Made by a program: the position numbers and the translations under genes
Origin: Balanoglossus misakiensis
Taxonomy: Eukaryota; Hemichordata
DNA length: 64,000 nt
Direction: 5' to 3'
Assembly: GCA_040954595.2 (NCBI GenBank)
Contig: CM082587.2
Location: 7,316,001 to 7,380,000 of the forward strand
Shown: positions 46,601 to 61,600 of the stretch, piece by piece
How positions within the stretch are numbered: the stretch's first letter is position 1
How the letters are laid out: every line of letters begins with the position of its first letter
Notes under the pieces: model-generated
Seen by the model: the letters and a program-made list of their open reading frames with translations, nothing else
What the model was told of the DNA's origin: nothing
Databases searched by the model: none

Positions 46601-49600
46601 TCATGAGCTATAACCCATGATTTTTATCAAAAATCGAAGAAATTTTGATGTTTCGGAAAGTCGAAAAATGGTCATTTTTTCATGATTTTCATGAGCTATA
46701 ACCCATGATTTTTATCAAAAATCGAAGAAATTTTGATGTTTCGATAAGTCGAAAAATGGTCATTTTTTCATGATTTTCATGAGCTATAACCCATGATTTT
46801 TATTAAAAATCGAAGAAATTTTGATGTTTCGGAAAGTCGAAAAATGGTCATTTTTTCATGATTTTCATGAGCTATAACCCATGATTTTTATCAAAAATCG
46901 AAGAAATTATGATGTTTCGGAAAGTGGAAAAATGGTCATTTTTTCATGATTTTCATGAGCTATAACCCATGATTTTTATCAAAATATGAAGAAATTTTGA
47001 TATTTCGGGAAGTCGAAAAATCTTCATTTTTTCATGATTTTCATGAGCTATAACCCATGATTTTTATCAAAATATGAAGAAATTTTGATGTTTCGGGAAG
47101 TCGAAAAATGTTCATTTTTTCATGATTTTCATGAGCTATAACCCATGATTTTTATCAAAAATCGAAGAAATTTTGATGTTTCGGAAAGTCGAAAAATGGT
47201 CATTTTTTCATGATTTTAATGAGCTATAACCCATGATTTTTATCAAAAATCGAAGAAATTTAGATGTTTCGGAAAGTGGAAAAATGGTCATTTTTTCATG
47301 ATTTTCATGAGCTATAACCCATGATTTTTATCAAAAATCGAAGAAATTTAGATGTTTCGGAAAGTGGAAAAATGGTCATTTTTTCATGATTTTCATGAGC
47401 TATAACCCATGATTTTTATCAAAAATGGAAGAAATTTTGATGTTTCGGAAAGTCGAAAAATTGTCATTTTTTCATGATTTTCATGAGCTATAACCCATGA
47501 TTTTTATCAAAAATCGAAGAAATTTTGATGTTTCGGAAAGTCGAAAAATGGTCATTTTTTCATGATTTTCATGAGCTATAACCCATGATTTTTATCAAAA
47601 TATGAAGAAATTTTGATGTTTCGGAATGTCGAAAAATGGTCATTTTTTCATGATTTCCATGAGCTATAACCCATGATTTTTATCAAAAATCGAAGAAATT
47701 TTGATGTTTCGGGAAGTCGAAAAATGGTCATTTTTTCATGATTTTCATGAGCTATAACCCATGATTATTATCAAAAATCGAAGAAATTTTGATGTTTCGG
47801 AAAGTCGAAAAATGGTCATTTTTTCATGATTTTCATGAGCTATAACCCATGATTTTTATCAAAAATCGAAAAAATTTTGATGTATCGGAAAGTCGAAAAA
47901 TGGTCATTTTTTCATGATTTTCATGAGCTATAACCCATGATTTTTATCAAAAATCGAAGAAATTTTGATGTTTCGGAAAGTCGAAAAATGGTCATTTTTT
48001 CATGATTTTCATGAGCTATAACCCATGATTTTTATCAAAAATCGAAGAAATTTTGATGTTTCGAGAAGTCGAAAAATGGTCATTTTTTCATGATTTTCAT
48101 GAGCTATAACCCATGATTTTTATCAAAAATCGAAGAAATTATGATGTTTCGGAAAGTGGAAAAATGGTCATTTTTTCATGATTTTCATGAGCTATAACCC
48201 ATGATTTTTATCAAAATATGAAGAAATTTTGATATTTCGGGAAGTCGAAAAATGTTCATTTTTTCATGATTTTCATGAGCTATAACCCATGATTTTTATC
48301 AAAAATCGAAGAAATTTTGATGTTTCGGAAAGTCGAAAAATGGTCATTTTTTCATGATTTTCATGAGCTATAACCCATGATTTTTATCAAAAATCGAAGA
48401 AATTTTGATGTTTCGGAAAGTCGAAAAATGGTCATTTTTTCATGATTTTCATGAGCTATAACCCATGATTTTTATCAAAAATCGAAGAAATTTTGATGTT
48501 TCGGAAAGTCGAAAAATGGTCATTTTTTCATGATTTTCATGAGCTATAACCCATGATTTTTATCAAAAATCGAAGAAATTTTGATGTTTCGGAAAGTCGA
48601 AAAATGGTCATTTTTTCATGATTTTCATGAGCTATAACCCATGATTTTTATCAAAATATGAAGAAATTTTGATGTTTCGGAAAGTCGAAAAATGGTCATT
48701 TTTTCATGATTTTCATGAGCTATAACCCATGATTTTTATCAAAAATGGAAGAAATTTTGATGTTTCGGAAAGTCGAAAAATGGTCATTTTTTCATGATTT
48801 TCATGAGCTATAACCCATGATTTTTATCAAAAATCGAAGAAATTTTGATGTTTCGGAAAGTCGAAAAATGGTCATTTTTTCATGATTTTCATGAGCTATA
48901 ACCCATGATTTTTATCAAAAATCGAAGAAATTTTGATGTTTCGGAAAGTCGAAAAATGGTCATTTTTTCATGATTTTCATGAGCTATGACCCATGATTTT
49001 TATCAAAAATCGAAGAAATTTTGATGTTTCGGGAAGTCGAAAAATGGTCATTTTTTCATGATTTTCATGAGCTATGACCCATGATTTTTATCAAAACATG
49101 AAGAAATTTTGATGTTTCGGAAAGTCGAAAAATGGTCATTTTTTCATGATTTTCATGAGCTATAACCCATGATTTTTATCAAAAATCGAAGAAATTTTGA
49201 TGTTTCGGAAAGTCGAAAAGTGGTCATTTTTTCATGATTTTCATGAGCTATAACCCATGATTTTTATCAAAAATCGAAGAAATTTAGATGTTTCGGAAAG
49301 TGGAAAAATGGTCATTTTTTCATGATTTTCATGAGCTATAACCCATGATTTTTATCAAAAATCGAAGAAATTTAGATGTTTCGGAAAGTGGAAAAATGGT
49401 CATTTTTTCATGATTTTCATGAGCTATAACCCATGATTTTTATCAAAAATCGAAGAAATTTAGATGTTTCGGAAAGTGGAAAAATGGTCATTTTTTCATG
49501 ATTTTCATGAGCTATAACCCATGATTTTTATCAAAAATCGAAGAAATTTAGATGTTTCGGAAAGTGGAAAAATGGTCATTTTTTCATGATTTTCATGAGC

Positions 49601-52600
49601 TATAACCCATGATTATTATCAAAAATCGAAGAAATTTTGATGTTTCGGAAAGTCGAAAAATGGTCATTTTTTCATGATTTTCATGAGCTATAACCCATGA
49701 TTTTTATCAAAAATCGAAGAAATTTTGATGTATCGGAAAGTCGAAAAATGGTCATTTTTTCATGATTTTCATGAGCTATAACCCATGATTTTTATCAAAA
49801 ATGGAAGAAATTTTGATGTTTCGGAAAGTCGAAAAATGGTCATTTTTTCATGATTTTCATGAGCTATAACCCATGATTTTTATCAAAAATCGAAGAAATT
49901 TTGATGTTTCGATAAGTCGAAAAATGGTCATTTTTTCATGATTTTCATGAGCTATAACCCATGATTTTTATTAAAAATCGAAGAAATTTTGATGTTTCGG
50001 AAAGTCGAAAAATGGTCATTTTTTCATGATTTTCATGAGCTATAACCCATGATTTTTATCAAAAATCGAAGAAATTATGATGTTTCGGAAAGTGGAAAAA
50101 TGGTCATTTTTTCATGATTTTCATGAGCTATAACCCATGATTTTTATCAAAATATGAAGAAATTTTGATATTTCGGGAAGTCGAAAAATCTTCATTTTTT
50201 CATGATTTTCATGAGCTATAACCCATGATTTTTATCAAAATATGAAGAAATTTTGATGTTTCGGGAAGTCGAAAAATGTTCATTTTTTCATGATTTTCAT
50301 GAGCTATAACCCATGATTTTTATCAAAAATCGAAGAAATTTTGATGTTTCGGAAAGTCGAAAAATGGTCATTTTTTCATGATTTTAATGAGCTATAACCC
50401 ATGATTTTTATCAAAAATCGAAGAAATTTAGATGTTTCGGAAAGTGGAAAAATGGTCATTTTTTCATGATTTTCATGAGCTATAACCCATGATTTTTATC
50501 AAAAATCGAAGAAATTTAGATGTTTCGGAAAGTGGAAAAATGGTCATTTTTTCATGATTTTCATGAGCTATAACCCATGATTTTTATCAAAAATGGAAGA
50601 AATTTTGATGTTTCGGAAAGTCGAAAAATTGTCATTTTTTCATGATTTTCATGAGCTATAACCCATGATTTTTATCAAAAATCGAAGAAATTTTGATGTT
50701 TCGGAAAGTCGAAAAATGGTCATTTTTTCATGATTTTCATGAGCTATAACCCATGATTTTTATCAAAATATGAAGAAATTTTGATGTTTCGGAATGTCGA
50801 AAAATGGTCATTTTTTCATGATTTCCATGAGCTATAACCCATGATTTTTATCAAAAATCGAAGAAATTTTGATGTTTCGGAAAGTCGAAAAATGGTCATT
50901 TTGTCATGATTTTCATGAGCTATAACCCATGATTATTATCAAAAATCGAAGAAATTTTGATGTTTCGGAAAGTCGAAAAATGGTCATTTTTTCATGATTT
51001 TCATGAGCTATAACCCATGATTTTTATCAAAAATCGAAAAAATTTTGATGTATCGGAAAGTCGAAAAATGGTCATTTTTTCATGATTTTCATGAGCTATA
51101 ACCCATGATTTTTATCAAAAATCGAAGAAATTTTGATGTTTCGGAAAGTCGAAAAATGGTAATTTTTTCATGATTTTCATGAGCTATAACCCATGATTTT
51201 TATCAAAAATCGAAGAAATTTTGATGTTTCGAGAAGTCGAAAAATGGTCATTTTTTCATGATTTTCATGAGCTATAACCCATGATTTTTATCAAAAATCG
51301 AAGAAATTATGATGTTTCGGAAAGTGGAAAAATGGTCATTTTTTCATGATTTTCATGAGCTATAACCCATGATTTTTATCAAAATATGAAGAAATTTTGA
51401 TATTTCGGGAAGTCGAAAAATGTTCATTTTTTCATGATTTTCATGAGCTATAACCCATGATTTTTATCAAAAATCGAAGAAATTTTGATGTTTCGGAAAG
51501 TCGAAAAATGGTCATTTTTTCATGATTTTCATGAGCTATAACCCATGATTTTTATCAAAAATCGAAGAAATTTTGATGTTTCGGAAAGTCGAAAAATGGT
51601 CATTTTTTCATGATTTTCATGAGCTATAACCCATGATTTTTATCAAAAATCGAAGAAATTTTGATGTTTCGGAAAGTCGAAAAATGGTCATTTTTTCATG
51701 ATTTTCATGAGCTATAACCCATGATTTTTATCAAAAATCGAAGAAATTTTGATGTTTCGGAAAGTCGAAAAATGGTCATTTTTTCATGATTTTCATGAGC
51801 TATAACCCATGATTTTTATCAAAAATCGAAGAAATTTTGATGTTTCGGAAAGTCGAAAAATGGTCATTTTTTCATGATTTTCATGAGCTATAACCCATGA
51901 TTTTTATCAAAAATCGAAGAAATTTTGATGTTTCGGAAAGTCGAAAAATGGTCATTTTTTCATGATTTTCATGAGCTATAACCCATGATTTTTATCAAAA
52001 ATCGAAGAAATTTTGATGTTTCGGAAAGTCGAAAAATGGTCATTTTTTCATGATTTTCATGAGCTATAACCCATGATTTTTATCAAAATATGAAGAAATT
52101 TTGATGTTTCGGAAAGTCGAAAAATGGTCATTTTTTCATGATTTTCATGAGCTATAACCCATGATTTTTATCAAAATATGAAGAAATTTTGATGTTTCGG
52201 AAAGTCGAAAAATGGTCATTTTTTCATGATTTTCATGAGCTATAACCCATGATTATTATCAAAAATCGAAGAAATTTTGATGTTTCGGAAAGTCGAAAAA
52301 TGGTCATTTTTTTGATGATTTTCATGAGCTATAACCCATGATTATTATCAAAAATCGAAGAAATTTTGATGTTTCGGAAAGTCGAAAAATGGTCATTTTT
52401 TCATGATTTTCATGAGCTATAACCCATGATTTTTATCAAAAATCGAAGAAATTTTGATGTTTCGGAAAGTCGAAAAATGGTCATTTTTTCATGATTTTCA
52501 TGAGCTATAACCCATGATTTTTATCAAAAATCGAAGAAATTTTGATGTATCGGAAAGTCGAAAAATGGTCATTTTTTCATGATTTTCATGAGCTATAACC

Positions 52601-55600
52601 CATGATTTTTATCAAAAATCGAAGAAATTTTGATGTTTCGGAAAGTCGAAAAATGGTCATTTTTTCATGATTTTCATGAGCTATAACCCATGATTTTTAT
52701 CAAAAATCGAAGAAATTTTGATGTTTCGGAAAGTCGAAAAATGGTCATTTTTTCATGATTTTCATGAGCTATAACCCATGATTTTTATTAAAAATCGAAG
52801 AAATTTTGATGTTTCGGAAAGTGGAAAAATGGTCATTTTTTCATGATTTTCATGAGCTATAACCCATGATTTTTGTCGAAAAGTGAAGAAATTTTGAACT
52901 TTGGCAAAGTCGAAAAATTGTCATTTTTGGATGATTTCCAAGAGCTATAACCCATGATTTTTGTCAAAAATCGAAGAAATTTTGATGTTTCGGAAAGTCG
53001 AAAAATGGTCATTTTTTCATGTTTTTCATGAGCTATAACCCATGATTTTTATCAAAAATCGAAGAAATTTTGATGTTTCGGAAAGTCGAAAAATGGTCAT
53101 TTTTTCATGATTTTCATGAGCTATAACCCATGATTTTTATCAAAAATCGAAGAAATTTTGATGTTTCGGAAAGTCGAAAAATGGTCTTTTTTCATGATTT
53201 TCATAAGCTATAACCCATGATTTTTATCAAAATATGAAGAAATTTTGATGTTTCGGAAAGTCGAAAAAAGGTCATTTTTTCATGATTTTCATGAGCTATA
53301 ACCCATGATTTTTATCAAAAATCGAAGAAATTTTGATGTTTCGGAAAGTCGAAAAATGGTCATTTTTTCATGATTTTCATGAGCTATAACCCATGATTTT
53401 TATCAAAAATCGAAGAAATTTTGATGTTTCGGAAAGTGGAAAAATGGTCATTTTTTCATGATTTTCATGAGCTATAACCCATGATTTTTATCAAAAATCG
53501 AAGAAATTTTGATGTTTCGGAAAGTGGAAAAATGGTCATTTTTTCATGATTTTCATGAGCTATAACCCATGATTTTTATCAAAAATCGAAGAAATTTTGA
53601 TGTTTCGGAAAGTCGAAAAATGGTCTTTTTTTCATGATTTTCATGAGCTATAACCCATGATTTTTATCAAAATATGAAGAAATTTTGATGTTTCGGAAAG
53701 TCGAAAAAAGGTCATTTTTTCATGATTTTCATGAGCTATAACCCATGATTTTTATCAAAAATCGAAGAAATTTTGATGTTTCGGGAAGTCGAAAAATGGT
53801 CATTTTTTCATGATTTTCATGAGCTATAACCCATGATTTTTATCAAAAATCGAAGAAATTTTGATGTTTCGGAAAGTGGAAAAATGGTCATTTTTTCATG
53901 ATTTTCATGAGCTATAACCCATGATTTTTATCAAAAATCGAAGAAATTTTGATGTTTCGGAAAGTGGAAAAATGGTCATTTTTTCATGATTTTCATGAGC
54001 TATAACCCATGATTTTTATCAAAAATCGAAGAAATTTTGATGTTTCGGAAAGTGGAAAAATGGTCATTTTTTCATGATTTTCATGAGCTATAACCCATGA
54101 TTTTTATCAAAAATCGAAGAAATTTTGATGTTTCGGAAAGTCGAAAAATGGTCATTTTTTCATGATTTTCATGAGCTATAACCCATGATTTTTATCAAAA
54201 ATCGAAGAAATTTTGATGTTTCGGAAAGTCGAAAAATGGTCTTTTTTTCATGATTTTCATGAGCTATAACCCATGATTTTTATCAAAATATGAAGAAATT
54301 TTGATGTTTCGGAAAGTCGAAAAAAGGTCATTTTTTCATGATTTTCATGAGCTATAACCCATGATTTTTATCAAAAATCGAAGAAATTTTGATGTTTCGG
54401 GAAGTCGAAAAATGGTCATTTTTTCATGATTTTCATGAGCTATAACCCATGATTTTTATCAAAAATCGAAGAAATTTTGATGTTTCGGAAAGTGGAAAAA
54501 TGGTCATTTTTTCATGATTTTCATGAGCTATAACCCATGATTTTTATCAAAAATCGAAGAAATTTTGATGTTTCGGAAAGTGGAAAAATGGTCATTTTTT
54601 CATGATTTTCATGAGCTATAACCCATGATTTTTATCAAAAATCGAAGAAATTTTGATGTTTCGGAAAGTCGAAAAATGGTCATTTTTTCATGATTTTCAT
54701 GAGCTATAACCCATGATTTTTATCAAAAATCGAAGAAATTTTGATGTTTCGGAAAGTCGAAAAATGGTCATTTTTTCATGATTTTCATGAGCTATAACCC
54801 ATGATTTTTATTAAAAATCGAAGAAATTTTGATGTTTCGGGAAGTCGAAAAATGGTCATTTTTTCATGATTTTCATGAGCTATAACCCATGATTTTTATC
54901 AAAAATCGAAGAAATTTTGATGTTTCGGAAAGTGGAAAAATGGTCATTTTTTCATGATTTTCATGAGCTATAACCCATGATTTTTATCAAAAATCGAAGA
55001 AATGTTGATGTTTCGGAAAGTCGAAAAATGGTCATTTTTTCATGATTTATCAAAAATCGAAGAAATTTTGATGTTTCGGAAAGTCGAAAAATGGTCATTT
55101 TTTCATGATTTTCATGAGCTATAACCCATGATTTTTATCAAAAATCGAAGAAATTTTGATGTTTCGGAAAGTCGAAAAATGGTCATTTTTTCATGATTTT
55201 CATGAGGTATAACCCATGATTTTTATCAAAATATGAAGAAATTTTGATGTTTCGGAAAGTCGAAAAATGGTCATTTTTTCATGATTTTCATGAGCTATAA
55301 CCCATGATTTTTATAAAAAATGGAAGAAATTTTGATGTTTCGGAAAGTCGAAAAATGGTCATTTTTTCATGATTTTCATGAGCTATGACCCATGATTTTT
55401 ATCAAAAATCGAAGAAATTTTGATGTTTCGGAAAGTCGAAAAATGGTCATTTTTTCATGATTTTCATGAGCTATAACCCATGATTTTTATCAAAAATCGA
55501 AGAAATTTAGATGTTTCGGAAAGTGGAAAAATGGTCATTTTTTCATGATTTTCATGAGCTATAACCCATGATTTTTATCAAAAATCGAAGAAATTTAGAT

Positions 55601-58600
55601 GTTTCGGAAAGTGGAAAAATGGTCATTTTTTCATGATTTTCATGAGCTATAACCCATGATTTTTATCAAAAATCGAAGAAATTTAGATGTTTCGGAAAGT
55701 GGAAAAATGGTCATTTTTTCATGATTTTCATGAGCTATAACCCATGATTTTTATCAAAAATGGAAGACATTTTGATGTTTCGGAAAGTCGAAAAATTGTC
55801 ATTTTTTCATGATTTTCATGAGCTATAACCCATGATTTTTATCAAAAATCGAAGAAATTTTGATGTTTCGGAAAGTCGAAAAATGGTCATTTTTTCATGA
55901 TTTTCATGAGCTATAACCCATGATTTTTATCAAAATATGAAGAAATTTTGATGTTTCGGAAAGTCGAAAAATGGTCATTTTTTTTATGATTTCCATGAGC
56001 TATAACCCATGATTTTTATCAAAAATCGAAGAAATTTTGATGTTTCGGGAAGTCGAAAAATGGTCATTTTTTCATGATTTTCATGAGCTATAACCCATGA
56101 TTATTATCAAAAATCGAAGAAATTTTGATGTTTCGGAAAGTCGAAAAATGGTCATTTTTTCATGATTTTCATGAGCTATAACCCATGATTTTTATCAAAA
56201 ATCGAAGAAATTTTGATGTATCGGAAAGTCGAAAAATGGTCATTTTTTCATGATTTTCATGAGCTATAACCCATGATTTTTATCAAAAATCGAAGAAATT
56301 TTGATGTTTCGGAAAGTCGAAAAATGGTCATTTTTTCATGATTTTCATGAGCTATAACCCATGATTTTTATCAAAAATCGAAGAAATTTTGATGTTTCGG
56401 GAAGTCGAAAAATGGTCATTTTTTCATGATTTTCATGAGCTATAACCCATGATTTTTATCAAAAATCGAAGAAATTTTGATGTTTCGGAAAGTCGAAAAA
56501 TGGTCATTTTTTCATGATTTTCATGAGCTATAACCCATGATTTTTATCAAAAATCGAAGAAATTTAGATGTTTCGGAAAGTGGAAAAATGGTCATTTTTT
56601 CATGATTTTCATGAGCTATAACCCATGATTTTTATCAAAAATCGAAGAAATTTAGATGTTTCGGAAAGTGGAAAAATGGTCATTTTTTCATGATTTTCAT
56701 GAGCTATAACCCATGATTTTTATCAAAAATGGAAGACATTTTGATGTTTCGGAAAGTCGAAAAATTGTCATTTTTTCATGATTTTCATGAGCTATAACCC
56801 ATGATTTTTATCAAAAATCGAAGAAATTTTGATGTTTCGGAAAGTCGAAAAATGGTCATTTTTTCATGATTTTCATGAGCTATAACCCATGATTTTTATC
56901 AAAATATGAAGAAATTTTGATGTTTCGGAAAGTCGAAAAATGGTCATTTTTTTTATGATTTCCATGAGCTATAACCCATGATTTTTATCAAAAATCGAAG
57001 AAATTTTGATGTTTCGGGAAGTCGAAAAATGGTCATTTTTTCATGATTTTCATGAGCTATAACCCATGATTATTATCAAAAATCGAAGAAATTTTGATGT
57101 TTCGGAAAGTCGAAAAATGGTCATTTTTTCATGATTTTCATGAGCTATAACCCATGATTTTTATCAAAAATCGAAGAAATTTTGATGTATCGGAAAGTCG
57201 AAAAATGGTCATTTTTTCATGATTTTCATGAGCTATAACCCATGATTTTTATCAAAAATCGAAGAAATTTTGATGTTTCGGAAAGTCGAAAAATGGTCAT
57301 TTTTTCATGATTTTCATGAGCTATAACCCATGATTTTTATCAAAAATCGAAGAAATTTTGATGTTTCGGGAAGTCGAAAAATGGTCATTTTTTCATGATT
57401 TTCATGAGCTATAACCCATGATTTTTATCAAAAATCGAAGAAATTTTGATGTTTCGGAAAGTCGAAAAATGGTCATTTTTTCATGATTTTCATGAGCTAT
57501 AACCCATGATTTTTATCAAAAATCGAAGAAATTATGATGTTTCGGAAAGTGGAAAAATGGTCATTTTTTCATGATTTTCATGAGCTATAACCCATGATTT
57601 TTATCAAAATATGAAGAAATTTTGATATTTCGGGAAGTCGAAAAATGTTCATTTTTTCATGATTTTCATGAGCTATAACCCATGATTTTTATCAAAAATC
57701 GAAGAAATTTTGATGTTTCGGAAAGTCGAAAAATGGTCATTTTTTCATGATTTTCATGAGCTATAACCCATGATTTTTATCAAAAATCGAAGAAATTTTG
57801 ATGTTTCGGAAAGTCGAAAAATGGTCATTTTTTCATGATTTTCATGAGCTATAACCCATGATTTTTATCAAAAATCGAAGAAATTTTGATGTTTCGGAAA
57901 GTCGAAAAATGGTCATTTTTTCATGATTTTCATGAGCTATAACCCATGATTTTTATCAAAAATCGAAGAAATTTTGATGTTTCGGAAAGTCGAAAAATGG
58001 TCATTTTTTCATGATTTTCATGAGCTATAACCCATGATTTTTATCAAAAATCGAAGACATTTTGATGTTTCGGAAAGTGGAAAAATGGTCATTTTTTCAT
58101 GATTTTCATGAGCTATAACCCATGATTTTTATCAAAAATCGAAGAAATTTTGATGTTTCGGAAAGTGGAAAAATGGTCATTTTTTCATGATTTTCATGAG
58201 CTATAACCCATGATTTTTATCAAAAATCGAAGAAATTTTGACGTTTCGGAAAGTCGAAAAATGGTCATTTTTTCATGATTTATCAAAAATCGAAGAAATT
58301 TTGATGTTTCGGAAAGTCGAAAAATGGTCATTTTTTCATGATTTTCATGAGCTATAACCCATGATTTTTATCAAAAATCGAAGAAATTTTGATGTTTCGG
58401 AAAGTCGAAAAATGGTCATTTTTTCATGATTTTCATGAGCTATAACCCATGATTTTTATCAAAATATGAAGAAATTTTGATGTTTCGGAAAGTCGAAAAA
58501 TGGTCATTTTTTCATGATTTTCATGAGCTATAACCCATGATTTTTATAAAAAATCGAAGAAATTTTGATGTTTCGGAAAGTCGAAAAATGGTCATTTTTT

Positions 58601-61600
58601 CATGATTTTCATGAGCTATAACCCATGATTTTTATCAAAATATGAAGAAATTTTGATGTTTCGGAAAGTCGAAAAATGGTCATTTTTTTTATGATTTCCA
58701 TGAGCTATAACCCATGATTTTTATCAAAAATCGAAGAAATTTTGATGTTTCGGGAAGTCGAAAAATGGTCATTTTTTCATGATTTTCATGAGCTATAACC
58801 CATGATTATTATCAAAAATCGAAGAAATTTTGATGTTTCGGAAAGTCGAAAAATGGTCATTTTTTCATGATTTTCATGAGCTATAACCCATGATTTTTAT
58901 CAAAAATCGAAGAAATTTTGATGTATCGGAAAGTCGAAAAATGGTCATTTTTTCATGATTTTCATGAGCTATAACCCATGATTTTTATCAAAAATCGAAG
59001 AAATTTTGATGTTTCGGAAAGTCGAAAAATGGTCATTTTTTCATGATTTTCATGAGCTATAACCCATGATTTTTATCAAAAATCGAAGAAATTTTGATGT
59101 TTCGGGAAGTCGAAAAATGGTCATTTTTTCATGATTTTCATGAGCTATAACCCATGATTTTTATCAAAAATCGAAGAAATTTTGATGTTTCGGAAAGTCG
59201 AAAAATGGTCATTTTTTCATGATTTTCATGAGCTATAACCCATGATTTTTATCAAAAATCGAAGAAATTATGATGTTTCGGAAAGTGGAAAAATGGTCAT
59301 TTTTTCATGATTTTCATGAGCTATAACCCATGATTTTTATCAAAATATGAAGAAATTTTGATATTTCGGGAAGTCGAAAAATGTTCATTTTTTCATGATT
59401 TTCATGAGCTATAACCCATGATTTTTATCAAAAATCGAAGAAATTTTGATGTTTCGGAAAGTCGAAAAATGGTCATATTTTCATGATTTTCATGAGCTAT
59501 AACCCATGATTTTTATCAAAAATCGAAGAAATTTTGATGTTTCGGAAAGTCGAAAAATGGTCATTTTTTCATGATTTTCATGAGCTATAACCTATGATTT
59601 TTATCAAAAATCGAAGAAATTTTGATGTTTCGGAAAGTCGAAAAATGGTCATTTTTTCATGATTTTCATGAGCTATAACCCATGATTTTTATCAAAAATC
59701 GAAGAAATTTTGATGTTTCGGAAAGTCGAAAAATGGTCATTTTTTCATGATTTTCATGAGCTATAACCCATGATTTTTATCAAAAATCGAAGAAATTTTG
59801 ATGTTTCGGAAAGTGGAAAAATGGTCATTTTTTCATGATTTTCATGAGCTATAACCCATGATTTTTATCAAAAATCGAAGAAATTTTGATGTTTCGGAAA
59901 GTGGAAAAATGGTCATTTTTTCATGATTTTCATGAGCTATAACCCATGATTTTTATCAAAAATCGAAGAAATTTTGATGTTTCGGAAAGTCGAAAAATGG
60001 TCATTTTTTCATGATTTATCAAAAATCGAAGAAATTTTGATGTTTCGGAAAGTCGAAAAATGGTCATTTTTTCATGATTTTCATGAGCTATAACCCATGA
60101 TTTTTATCAAAAATCGAAGAAATTTTGATGTTTCGGAAAGTCGAAAAATGGTCATTTTTTCATGATTTTCATGAGCTATAACCCATGATTTTTATCAAAA
60201 TATGAAGAAATTTTGATGTTTCGGAAAGTCGAAAAATGGTCATTTTTTCATGATTTTCATGAGCTATAACCCATGATTTTTATAAAAAATCGAAGAAATT
60301 TTGATGTTTCGGAAAGTCGAAAAATGGTCATTTTTTCATGATTTTCATGAGCTATGACCCATGATTTTTATCAAAAATCGAAGAAATTTTGATGTTTCGG
60401 AAAGTCGAAAAATGGTCATTTTTTCATGATTTTCATGAGCTATAACCCATGATTTTTATCAAAAATCGAAGAAATTTAGATGTTTCGGAAAGTGGAAAAA
60501 TGGTCATTTTTTCATGATTTTTATGAGCTATAACCCATGATTTTTATCAAAAATCGAAGAAATTTAGATGTTTCGGAAAGTGGAAAAATGGTCATTTTTT
60601 CATGATTTTCATGAGCTATAACCCATGATTTTTATCAAAAATCGAAGAAATTTAGATGTTTCGGAAAGTGGAAAAATGGTCATTTTTTCATGATTTTCAT
60701 GAGCTATAACCCATGATTTTTATCAAAAATGGAAGACATTTTGATGTTTCGGAAAGTCGAAAAATTGTCATTTTTTCATGATTTTCATGAGCTATAACCC
60801 ATGATTTTTATCAAAAATCGAAGAAATTTTGATGTTTCGGAAAGTCGAAAAATGGTCATTTTTTCATGATTTTCATGAGCTATAACCCATGATTTTTATC
60901 AAAATATGAAGAAATTTTGATGTTTCGGAAAGTCGAAAAATGGTCATTTTTTCATGATTTCCATGAGCTATAACCCATGATTTTTATCAAAAATCGAAGA
61001 AATTTTGATGTTTCGGGAAGTCGAAAAATGGTCATTTTTTCATGATTTTCATGAGCTATAACCCATGATTATTATCAAAAATCGAAGAAATTTTGATGTT
61101 TCGGAAAGTCGAAAAATGGTCATTTTTTCATGATTTTCATGAGCTATAACCCATGATTTTTATCAAAAATCGAAGAAATTTTGATGTATCGGAAAGTCGA
61201 AAAATGGTCATTTTTTCATGATTTTCATGAGCTATAACCCATGATTTTTATCAAAAATCGAAGAAATTTTGATGTTTCGGAAAGTCGAAAAATGGTCATT
61301 TTTTCATGATTTTCATGAGCTATAACCCATGATTTTTATCAAAAATCGAAGAAATTTTGATGTTTCGGGAAGTCGAAAAATGGTCATTTTTTCATGATTT
61401 TCATGAGCTATAACCCATGATTTTTATCAAAAATCGAAGAAATTTTGATGTTTCGGAAAGTCGAAAAATGGTCATTTTTTCATGATTTTCATGAGCTATA
61501 ACCCATGATTTTTATCAAAAATCGAAGAAATTATGATGTTTCGGAAAGTGGAAAAATGGTCATTTTTTCATGATTTTCATGAGCTATAACCCATGATTTT

